Shown here piece after piece: positions 1 through 6,029 of a stretch of DNA of 7,271 nt. The DNA lies in contig CAKQWG010000156.1 in assembly GCA_934278005.1 (NCBI GenBank), positions 1-7,271 of the forward strand, written 5' to 3'. Positions within the stretch are counted from its first letter, which is position 1; each line of letters begins with the position of its first letter. A model generated the notes under the pieces. That model was not told where the DNA came from. It was given only the letters and a program-made list of their open reading frames with translations, and did no database searches. The translations under genes were made by a program, and so were the position numbers. The stretch comes from an uncultured Pirellulaceae bacterium (GTDB taxonomy: Bacteria > Planctomycetota > Planctomycetia > Pirellulales > Pirellulaceae).

Positions 1-44
1 TCAACACCGAGTCAACACCGAGTCAACACCGAGTCAACACCGAG
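1..44. repeat. 11-bp tandem repeat, four exact copies, overlapping the bioF stop
   Basis: The unit tcaacaccgag occurs four times head to tail without a mismatch and reaches the left edge, so the array may be longer. On the minus strand the unit reads CTCGGTGTTGA. The bioF-proximal copy (34-44) is coding: it supplies the last residues, Arg-Cys, and the TGA stop at 34-36. Because each unit carries its own TGA and the first one met ends translation, a change in copy number would alter only the 3' flank and not the protein. The pattern fits a minisatellite made by replication slippage. No function can be read from it. Confidence 0.95.
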
Positions 45-1194
45 CTAAGGCGGCGATGAGGCGCTGGAGGTGTTCTTCGGTATGGCTGGTCGACAGGCTG
101 ATCCTCAGTCGGCATGTGCCATCGGGGACCGTGGGGGGACGGATGGCTGGAACGTAGATGCCTTGCTCCCATAGCCGCTGGCTAAGCTGCAGTGCGCGCG
201 TTTCGCTCCCCACGATCACAGGCACAATGGGGCTATCCCCCTGGGGAACGTCCAGTGCGATCTGCCGCAAGCGCTGCCGCAGTTGGCTAGCTTGCTGCCG
301 TAGGGCCAGACGCTGGGGCTGCATGGCGATGAGCAGCTGAAGCCCGCGCTGTGCGGCGATTAGCGACAACCCTGGCGAGGCCGTGCTGAACAGATAGCTG
401 CGGCAGTGGTTGACCAAGTAGGCAATCAACGCTCGATTGCCGGCTACGTAGCCGCCCACGCTCCCAAGGGCTTTGCTGAGTGTGCCGAGTTTTGCCAGGA
501 CTTGCGCCTGCAGGTTTAATTCCTCGATTAAGCCTCCCCCGCGCGGCCCATACACGCCGACTGCATGGGCTTCGTCCACGATGAGCCCTGCGTCGTAACG
601 CTGGGCCGCGTCGCTCAACTCAAGCAGCGGAGCCGCATCGCCATCCATGCTGAAAATTGTTTCGGTCAGCAACAAGACCTTGTCGAACTGGTGTCGGTGC
701 TGCCGCAAGTAGTCGTGGACGAAGCTGGCGTCGGCGTGGGGATAGACCACCTTGGCGGCGCGGCTCAAGCGACAGCCATCGATCAAGCTGGCGTGGTTGA
801 GGCTGTCGCTGAGAATCAGATCATGACTGCCAGCCAGGCAGGCGACGCTTCCGGAGTGGCACGCAAAGCCACTGCTGAAAACCAGCGCCGCCTCGGTACC
901 GGAGAACTCGGCCAAGCTGTGCTCTAAGGCGGCGTGTTCAGCGGTGTAACCCGACAGCACCGGACTAGCGCCGGCCCCCCACCGCGGGCTGGCGACAGGG
1001 TCGGCCAACTGAGGCTGGGATGTCGCCTGGTGTAGGGCGGCCAGTATTTCGGCATGGCTCCGCAGACCGAGGTAGTCGTTGCTGCCGAAGTCGATCAGCC
1101 CAGTTAACACAAGTGGGCGACGAACTCGCGTGCGCTGAGCCTGGGCCACTTGCCGCTGCGACTGCTCTAAAAACCAATGCCAGCTCTCGGACAT
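34..1194 (-). CDS. bioF: 8-amino-7-oxononanoate synthase (BioF), PLP-dependent
   Basis: This alpha-oxoamine synthase should condense L-alanine with a pimeloyl thioester (pimeloyl-ACP or -CoA), releasing CO2 and giving 8-amino-7-oxononanoate in cytoplasmic biotin synthesis. The 386 residues match the usual BioF length (E. coli about 384). Visible fold-type I landmarks, in order: DFGSNDYLGL (35-44), GAGASPVLSGY (73-83), FSSGF (106-110), SLNHAS with the PLP-stacking His134, ETIFSMDGD (178-186), VDEAH with Asp207 and His210, and GTLSKALGSVGG (237-248) with Lys241 as the Schiff-base lysine. The ATG lies 13 nt after the stop of the upstream HEAT-type gene, so the two are probably cotranscribed; there is no clear Shine-Dalgarno. 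The stop lies inside an 11-bp tandem repeat. Sister enzymes (2-amino-3-ketobutyrate CoA ligase, 5-aminolevulinate synthase) share these motifs. Family membership is near certain; BioF is the best choice on overall similarity. No other bio gene is visible. Confidence 0.88.
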   Translation of the reverse strand: MSESWHWFLEQSQRQVAQAQRTRVRRPLVLTGLIDFGSNDYLGLRSHAEILAALHQATSQPQLADPVASPRWGAGASPVLSGYTAEHAALEHSLAEFSGTEAALVFSSGFACHSGSVACLAGSHDLILSDSLNHASLIDGCRLSRAAKVVYPHADASFVHDYLRQHRHQFDKVLLLTETIFSMDGDAAPLLELSDAAQRYDAGLIVDEAHAVGVYGPRGGGLIEELNLQAQVLAKLGTLSKALGSVGGYVAGNRALIAYLVNHCRSYLFSTASPGLSLIAAQRGLQLLIAMQPQRLALRQQASQLRQRLRQIALDVPQGDSPIVPVIVGSETRALQLSQRLWEQGIYVPAIRPPTVPDGTCRLRISLSTSHTEEHLQRLIAALARC

Positions 1195-1207
1195 GAAGAC
1201 CCGCGAA

Positions 1208-2599
1208 TCAGCTTTCGCTGCGCAGCGCCAAGTGCTGCTGCTTCCACTGCTGAATCAACTGCTGCTGCTCAGCGGTGGCTTCGGCCGGACCGGCCAGTGA
1301 ATGGATAAAAAAGCCGCTCTTGGAATGCTCTTCAAAACGCGGATAAATGGACTGTGGATTCTCACCCAGTAGCACCATGGAGGTAACCAGCGCCAGATCG
1401 CTGATGCGGACTACAAAATTGTTCGGCCGCGGCGTCTGAGGCAACACGCCAGGCAGAGCTCCAGGCGGAGCTGAGTCGCTTTCGTGAAAGCCGCTGTCGT
1501 CAGAGTCCGACCGCCGGCCTTCGATAGCGCTGCGTGCAAATTCCTCTACCACAGTGCGGTCGTCTAACCAAGCCGCAAGTGGCGATACGTCGGTCTCATC
1601 ACCGAAGCGAGCTAAACAGTAGAATGCCAACGTCCGCGTGTCGTTGTCAAAGTTGGCAGTCAAGCAGCGCCGCGCGATGCTGGCACCTTCGGCCAAATCA
1701 TGTTCCAAAGCACAAGTCATAGCTGCTGGAGCCATGGCAATGTGTGTTTTAGGTAGCCAGGCAGCCAGCAGCTTGCGCAGGCAGTTTTTGTAACCGTCCT
1801 TATGAATGCTGCCTTCGAATGAACGACGTTCGCTGATAGAGATAATGTCGCTGATCTCGACCGGTGTCTGCGTCGGTAGCGTGGCGGCTACCATCAACAT
1901 GGCGACGGCGTCGCCCAATTTGGTTTCGCGATAGGAAAATAGATCCTCGCGCAAACGCACCGCCTCCATCGAAGCGATCGTTTCCAAAGCTCGCAATGCG
2001 GCTGCAGAGCCCGCTACGGGTTTCCCGCCAGCAGAGGATTGTGTAGCAGTTGGCTGTACAGCGTCCGCAGCAGTTTGTTTTACAGAAGGCGCCGCGGGAC
2101 CGGCCAATTCGATCAACCGCGCAACTTCAGGTTGTTGGCGAATCATGTCCAGGAACAACAATTTGCTGGTCCGCGAACTGCCAACCAGCTGCCGATAGCG
2201 ATTCCAACTGGGCAGCCCATAGGACTTTTCGGCATCTAGATCCAGCAAGAAACTGTTGGAGAGGGCAAGGAACTTGTCGTCTTCGATCTGCTGAGCAATC
2301 AGCCCGGCGCGATGCCGAACTTCATACGGGGCCGAAGCAGCCACCGAGCGCAGCAGCGGCAGAACCCGCTCACCCTGGCTGAGCAATTCCGCAGTGGCTT
2401 GCTCACGAGTTTGGAATTTAGCGGCACCTAGCTGCTCAATAAGCTGGGCATGGAGTGCGGATGTGGTGCCGGGAGCCTGCCCGAAGACATGCAGCGGGCT
2501 GGTAACGAACGCTAAGACTATGAGCCATGCTGCGCCGCGGCGTGTGCTCGAATTGCCCGAGGAACCGGAAACCTGTCGACAGCATCGGCTTCTTTTCAT
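1208..2599 (-). CDS. secreted HEAT-type protein of planctomycete style, function unknown
   Basis: Counting from the ATG at 2599 (463 residues), a basic N-terminus and a hydrophobic stretch (about 22-38, AAWLIVLAFVTSPLHVFG) look like a signal peptide cleaved near VFG-QA. Next comes one clear HEAT-like motif (about 52-105): LIEQLGAAKFQTREQATAEL, then a Pro-Leu-Leu-Arg helix and EVRHRAGLIAQQI. This is the pattern I associate with planctomycete HEAT proteins. The middle has a Ser/Thr/Ala-rich linker (about 168-198) and further helical material, then an acidic Ser/Asp linker (about 362-380). The C-terminus, NNFVVRISDLALVTSMVLLG and later a Trp-Lys-Gln helix, resembles the ending of the same family. 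It is probably periplasmic or envelope-located and protein-binding; no catalytic residues are evident. The frame stays open to a TTG at 2629, adding ten residues. I prefer the ATG because it puts the basic n-region close to the hydrophobic core. It probably shares an operon with bioF, 13 nt downstream. The function is not recognised. Confidence 0.8.
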   Translation of the reverse strand: MKRSRCCRQVSGSSGNSSTRRGAAWLIVLAFVTSPLHVFGQAPGTTSALHAQLIEQLGAAKFQTREQATAELLSQGERVLPLLRSVAASAPYEVRHRAGLIAQQIEDDKFLALSNSFLLDLDAEKSYGLPSWNRYRQLVGSSRTSKLLFLDMIRQQPEVARLIELAGPAAPSVKQTAADAVQPTATQSSAGGKPVAGSAAALRALETIASMEAVRLREDLFSYRETKLGDAVAMLMVAATLPTQTPVEISDIISISERRSFEGSIHKDGYKNCLRKLLAAWLPKTHIAMAPAAMTCALEHDLAEGASIARRCLTANFDNDTRTLAFYCLARFGDETDVSPLAAWLDDRTVVEEFARSAIEGRRSDSDDSGFHESDSAPPGALPGVLPQTPRPNNFVVRISDLALVTSMVLLGENPQSIYPRFEEHSKSGFFIHSLAGPAEATAEQQQLIQQWKQQHLALRSES

Positions 2600-2711
2600 G
2601 GGTGGGCGGCACTTTTTATTTGGACGCAATTATTCGGGCATAACGCAGTGGCTGCCCGGGCGGGGTAGGCTTCCGCAGGGCTTGACCGGCTGTAAGCCAA
2701 CTGTTCACCTC

Positions 2712-2739
2712 ATTGTAGTGTGCAGAACGTTTTTGGCAC
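2712..2739 (-). promoter_or_regulatory. possible sigma70-type promoter for the HEAT-bioF operon
   Basis: On the minus strand GTGCCA (2739-2734, four of six to TTGACA) and TACAAT (2717-2712, five of six to TATAAT) are separated by 16 nt. Transcription from here would leave roughly 105 nt of leader before the ATG at 2599. This is a consensus match only, and one such site is expected by chance in a region this long. Confidence 0.25.
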
Positions 2740-2775
2740 CCTCCACCTGGCGGCATGATCCGCGATTTTCGCTAG

Positions 2776-2787
2776 TAGCTATAGCTA
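2776..2787. repeat. 12-bp perfect palindrome TAGCTATAGCTA
   Basis: The site is two direct copies of TAGCTA, and together they make a perfect inverted repeat without a spacer. GCTAG also occurs just before (2771-2775), within (2784-2788) and shortly after (2804-2808). A dimeric regulator could bind such a site, but no regulator is identified and the sequence is short. Confidence 0.4.
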
Positions 2788-2860
2788 GCATTCCGCGAGT
2801 AAGAGCTAGGAAGTGTGTGCTGCTTGCAATCCCCGGGCGGGCCACGCGGCTCCTCCTGAG

Positions 2861-2904
2861 TCTGCTACTCAACCTTCCTAAGTCTGCTACTTAACCTTCC
2901 TAAG
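2861..2904. repeat. two tandem 22-bp direct repeats, 21/22 identical
   Basis: Units 2861-2882 and 2883-2904 abut exactly and differ only at their tenth base (C versus T). A decayed partial copy may precede them (CTCCTGAG at 2853-2860 against TTCCTAAG). The 22-bp period is about two helical turns, so equivalent bases would face the same side of the DNA. The array is about 170 bp from the cytochrome-like gene and 260 bp from the HEAT gene. It could be a regulatory array or a slippage product. Confidence 0.85.
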
Positions 2905-3005
2905 CAGGCTGCTCAAGCGCGAGACAAGACTGAGCGCGAAGACGAAAAGTTGTGGGTGAGGAGTCGAGATGAGCCGGTGCGCGGAGGCAGAGCCTAATCT
3001 GTACC

Positions 3006-3034
3006 TTGACATCCAGATTTGGTTGCTTTAACAT
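3006..3034 (+). promoter_or_regulatory. candidate sigma70-type promoter for the monohaem protein gene
   Basis: A perfect TTGACA at 3006-3011 is followed by exactly 17 nt and TAACAT at 3029-3034 (four of six to TATAAT). An overlapping CATAAT (3032-3037) is nearer the consensus but sits 20 nt away. A start near 3041 would give a leader of about 35 nt before the ATG at 3076. It is the best promoter match I found in the window. The support is consensus and position only. Confidence 0.45.
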
Positions 3035-3075
3035 AATAAGTCGAACGCCTTATATCCCACCTGAAAGCGAGTGCC

Positions 3076-4401
3076 ATGCGAACTACAGCATTCCCACCTG
3101 CCTTGCTCCTACTGGTAGTTACCGCCGCCAGTTGCTTCCACGCTTGCCCGGCCCAAGCTCAGCTGGATTTCGAAAAGGCGCCGATCGACTACGGTCAGAC
3201 CGAGGCTAACGATCCGGTGGCCGAGTTGTCGCGTGCGATCGACGAGGGGCGTGAGAAGCTTGAGTATTCTGCGGAGCACGGTTGGTTGCCGAGTCTGCTG
3301 GAGAAGCTCAACATCAGTCCTGACACACAAACCTTGGTGTTTTCCAAAACCTCGCTGCAGCTGCACAAGATCAGTCCCCGCACGCCGCGGGCTTTATACT
3401 TTAACGACGATGTCTACGTGGGCTGGTGCCAGCGCGGAGATGTGGTGGAAATCGCCGCGACTGATCCACAACAGGGAGCCGTATTCTATACGGTTGATCA
3501 GGATCCGACTCAACCAGCGAAAATTGTCCGCGATCGAGGGCAGTGTTTAACCTGTCATGCCACCAATCGGACGCAGGGCGTGCCCGGCTACTTGGTGCGC
3601 AGCGTCTACGCCGATAACAATGGTCGCCCGCGCAGCGGCACGCGGACCTACGTGACCGATCACACGACCGATTTGGACGAACGGTTTGGAGGGTGGTACG
3701 TCACAGGCGCTCATGGCAGCATGCGGCACATGGGAAACGTATTCGCGACCGACCGCAGCGAGCCTGAAAACATCGACCGTGAAGCGGGCTGCAATCGAGA
3801 ACAGCTGGAAGAGTTGTTCGATACGACTCCATACATGCGGCCCACCAGCGACATGGTGGCGTTGATGACGCTCGAACACCAGACGCAGATGCACAACCTG
3901 ATTGCCCGAGCTAGTTTCGAAACGCGGATTGCGGGCTACTACGACCGAGGAATCAACGAGGCGCTCGATCGACCCGCCGACACGGTCAGTCCATCGACGG
4001 AGCGGCGTATAGCTGCCGCCGGCGAGGCGCTGGTGAGGTACATGTTATTTGCCGACGAATTTAAGCTGGAGTGTCCGATCCATGGGCAGAGCAAGTTTGC
4101 CGCGACGTTTGAGGACCCTGCCAACCCGCAGTGGCACGGGGATAGCCAAGGCCGCAGTCTGCGCCAATTTGATCTAAACGAGTACATGTTCAAATACCCC
4201 TGTAGCTACTTGATCTACAGCGAGGCCTTCGATGCGTTGCCTGAACCGATGCTCCAGTTTGTGAGAAAGCGGGTGACGGAGATTTTGACGGCCGGCAGCA
4301 CACCTGAAGGGTATGAACGCCTGAGCGATGCGGATCGAGCAGCGGTCCGCGAGATACTCGCCGAGACTAAACCTGGCTTTTTGGTCGACGCTACCCTTTA
4401 G
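3076..4401 (+). CDS. exported protein with one c-type haem motif (CxxCH), function unknown
   Basis: The 441-residue protein starts with a signal peptide (hydrophobic about 8-19) whose likely cleavage is after AQA at 27-29, placing it in the periplasm. Residues 157-161 are CLTCH, a covalent haem c site. Candidate distal ligands lie in GAHGSMRHMGN (211-221: His213, Met216, His218, Met219) and near EHQTQMHN (267-274). Around the haem site are blocks I recall from an uncharacterised family in planctomycetes and related phyla: HKISPRTPRALYFNDDVYVGW (about 97-117) and, near the end, YPCSYLIYSEAFDALPEP (374-391). It is much longer than a simple class I cytochrome c, so the haem sits in a larger fold. 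Cysteines outside the signal peptide and haem site (118, 239, 333, 376) could form disulfides. Electron transfer is plausible, but partner and substrate are unknown. A candidate promoter lies just upstream; the Shine-Dalgarno is weak. No cytochrome maturation or oxidase gene is adjacent. The ORF and haem motif are firm; the function is not. Confidence 0.9.
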   Translation: MRTTAFPPALLLLVVTAASCFHACPAQAQLDFEKAPIDYGQTEANDPVAELSRAIDEGREKLEYSAEHGWLPSLLEKLNISPDTQTLVFSKTSLQLHKISPRTPRALYFNDDVYVGWCQRGDVVEIAATDPQQGAVFYTVDQDPTQPAKIVRDRGQCLTCHATNRTQGVPGYLVRSVYADNNGRPRSGTRTYVTDHTTDLDERFGGWYVTGAHGSMRHMGNVFATDRSEPENIDREAGCNREQLEELFDTTPYMRPTSDMVALMTLEHQTQMHNLIARASFETRIAGYYDRGINEALDRPADTVSPSTERRIAAAGEALVRYMLFADEFKLECPIHGQSKFAATFEDPANPQWHGDSQGRSLRQFDLNEYMFKYPCSYLIYSEAFDALPEPMLQFVRKRVTEILTAGSTPEGYERLSDADRAAVREILAETKPGFLVDATL

Positions 4402-4424
4402 CTGCATGTTATCTTTGGCAGCCT

Positions 4425-4443
4425 CTGAGCCGCCTCGGCTGAG
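4425..4443 (+). terminator. hairpin in the convergent gap, possible terminator
   Basis: AGCCG (4428-4432) pairs with CGGCT (4436-4440) across a 3-nt loop. After one G-G mismatch, CT (4425-4426) pairs with AG (4442-4443). It starts 24 nt after the stop of the monohaem gene and lies between two genes that converge, where termination is expected. Only scattered T runs follow (such as the TTTT at 4467-4470), so it is not a canonical intrinsic terminator. It could act on either strand. Confidence 0.4.
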
Positions 4444-4492
4444 CTTATGGTTGGTTTGCTAGACGCTTTTGGTGTTTTCTAGACGGCCTTCT

Positions 4493-5668
4493 TTAAGTTT
4501 CTAAACCGCCCAACAGCGGTTCGTCCATAGCGCGTAGATCGCTGTTGGGTATGCCGTCGGGATACTCGTGCCGGGCCATATCCAAAGCCGCGCAAGCAAT
4601 TTCCAAGTGTTGCACTTTGGATTTTTCGTAGAACGTCGTAGCCGCCCCGGGCAGTTTCGGACTGCCGTGCAGGGGCTTATCTGAGATGCACAGCAGCGTG
4701 GCGCAGGGAATGCGGTAGCGGAAGCCATTGGCAGCCACGGTAGCCGATTCCATATCCACGGCCACGCTGCGGCTGAGTTTCAATTCTTTGAGCGTCTCCG
4801 TCAGGGCCAACTCCCAATTGCGATTAGCCGTGGTATAGACCGTTCCGTAGCGATACGGCAAACGACGGCCGTCGAGTATTTTGGATAGGTAGCGGTTGAG
4901 CAAAAAGCTAGGTGCGATCGGCACGGCGCGCGGCAGGGCCGCATCGAGCACGTGGTCGTCGCGCATGTAGCCCGACGCCAATACGAAGTCGCCGATCTCT
5001 TGATGGTTGCGAACTCCGGCACAGTGGCCGACCATCAGCAACGCGTCGGGCCGCAGCACGGCAATATGGTCGGTTAGAGTTTTAGCATTGGATGGGCCAA
5101 CACCGATATTGACGATGGTGATACCGCTGCTCTCGGGAGCGACGTGATGATAGGCGGGCATCTGTGCGTCGAGTCGCGCGGGGCGACGGCATGCGGGAAA
5201 CATCTCACAGAATGCGTCGATGTGCATCTGATAATTGGTCAGCAAGACGTATCGCTGAAAATCCTCAGCCGCTGTGCTGGTATAATGCTCGAGCCGCTGG
5301 ATCGACAGTTCGGCTCGTTCGGGGCCAAACAGGAAGGCCTTCTTGAGCGTGTGATCAAAATCGGTCTCATCAATAATCTGAAGCAGCCGGGGCGAATTTA
5401 AGTCAACGCATCGCTGAGCGCGGCTGACCACGATGTGAGCCCCTTTTTTGGCCAGACGCAGCAGCTCGCGACGCAGATACCAGCGGTAGGCCGAAGGCCG
5501 CGCCATCTTGCCAGAGATGGTAGGGTTGTGGATCGACCACTGCCGCTGCACGGTCACTTTGGCATAGTTGCCTGCCGCGTAGATTTGCTCCATCCAGTCG
5601 CAGGCCGCGTCAATTGAGGCGATCAACTGTCGATCGTCCTGGCCTTCAATTGTCAATTGCTCGATCAT
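4493..5668 (-). CDS. amn: AMP nucleosidase, compact form
   Basis: Amn hydrolyses AMP to adenine and ribose 5-phosphate in the cytoplasm, serving purine salvage and adenylate control. The similarity to E. coli Amn (as I recall it) is strong over the C-terminal nucleoside-phosphorylase-like domain: GITIVNIGVGPSNAKT (182-197), MVGHCAGVR (212-220), RDDHVLD (236-242), NRNWEL (282-287), VDMESAT (304-310) and ISDKPLHG (328-335). Asp330 is the expected catalytic acid, and Met306/Glu307 the ribose contacts. The N-terminal Amn domain is present, with RLEHYTSTAAEDFQRYVLLTNY (125-146). At 391 residues it is shorter than the E. coli enzyme (about 484): the N-terminus is shorter and a linker of nearly 30 residues before QMPAYHH (169-175) is missing. 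An in-frame TAA at 5692-5690 and no other start codon between fix the ATG. GAGG 11 nt upstream is a weak Shine-Dalgarno. It is a single gene, convergent with the monohaem gene and divergent from the HDOD gene. Confidence 0.93.
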   Translation of the reverse strand: MIEQLTIEGQDDRQLIASIDAACDWMEQIYAAGNYAKVTVQRQWSIHNPTISGKMARPSAYRWYLRRELLRLAKKGAHIVVSRAQRCVDLNSPRLLQIIDETDFDHTLKKAFLFGPERAELSIQRLEHYTSTAAEDFQRYVLLTNYQMHIDAFCEMFPACRRPARLDAQMPAYHHVAPESSGITIVNIGVGPSNAKTLTDHIAVLRPDALLMVGHCAGVRNHQEIGDFVLASGYMRDDHVLDAALPRAVPIAPSFLLNRYLSKILDGRRLPYRYGTVYTTANRNWELALTETLKELKLSRSVAVDMESATVAANGFRYRIPCATLLCISDKPLHGSPKLPGAATTFYEKSKVQHLEIACAALDMARHEYPDGIPNSDLRAMDEPLLGGLET

Positions 5669-6029
5669 CCTGAATCCGGCCTCAGTTGGTTAATGGTGAC
5701 GGTCAAATTGGCACCGCAATGGCCGCCGTATTTCTCACTCGCTCTGCGAGAGCATGCTTGGCGGTGGACTTGTTTCCTGGTCTACGGTCGGCTGAGTTTT
5801 GATGCTTAATCGTCGCAACGCCAATATTACGCAAAGCCGTTGGGTTGAATACCCTTGATCTTTAGCGGATGACGGTTGTACTCATTGCGAGGGGTCAAGG
5901 GGCTGCATTTTGTGCTCGTGACCAACAATTCGACTCGACAATTTGCTTGGCGCCGGAGCGTAGCGTAGTGTTCAGACGGCCCCGTTCAGAAAAATCGGTC
6001 GCAATACCCGTTTCTATTTTCCCAGAGAG
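5669..6029. other. divergent intergenic region between amn and the HDOD gene
   Basis: No RNA gene or convincing ORF is seen. On the amn side there is an interrupted palindrome TGAC-G-GTCA (5697-5705) overlapping a TTGACC (minus strand, 5705-5700) that has no good -10 partner. A small hairpin, CTCGC-TCT-GCGAG, lies at 5738-5750. On the HDOD side TTGATC (5855-5860) and TGTACT (5877-5882) are 16 nt apart, each four of six to consensus, too weak to call a promoter. An open frame from 5869 runs into the HDOD gene out of frame and its product is Arg/Cys-rich, so it is probably chance. Confidence 0.5.

Larger units (their letters stand above)
2600..3075. other. divergent intergenic region with repeats and promoter candidates
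   Basis: This stretch separates two divergently transcribed genes for secreted proteins. I find no convincing gene in it. It holds a 12-bp palindrome (2776-2787), a 22-bp direct repeat (2861-2904), a pair of AGCGCGA heptamers 17 nt apart (2916-2922 and 2933-2939), one promoter candidate on each strand, and a 20-codon open frame (2969-3031) behind a good Shine-Dalgarno sequence. A long plus-strand open frame across 2394-2894 is mostly the antisense shadow of the HEAT gene and is not counted. Confidence 0.7.

Noticed and set aside
1..44. The tandem array as a CRISPR
   Set aside because: The 11-bp units abut directly with no spacers, and no cas gene is present.
565..927. Plus-strand open frame of 120 codons inside bioF
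   Set aside because: It is antisense to the conserved catalytic core of BioF, has no recognisable domain and no separate promoter. It is a shadow ORF.
2668..2698. GGCTT...AAGCC inverted repeat upstream of the HEAT gene
   Set aside because: The stem is only 5 bp with a 10-nt loop. It is too short to call a riboswitch or attenuator.
2394..2894. Plus-strand open frame of 166 codons
   Set aside because: Nearly half is antisense to the HEAT-gene signal-peptide region. The product is rich in Cys, Arg and Trp with no domain, and it runs into the 22-bp repeats.
3095..3135. Lipobox at Cys20 of the monohaem protein
   Set aside because: The residues before Cys20 (Ala-Ala-Ser) lack the Leu-type residue at -3, and a good signal peptidase I site (AQA) follows at 27-29.
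4459..4498. Repeated CTAGACG heptamers 20 nt apart in the convergent gap
   Set aside because: Only seven bases match and the following bases diverge, so chance is sufficient.
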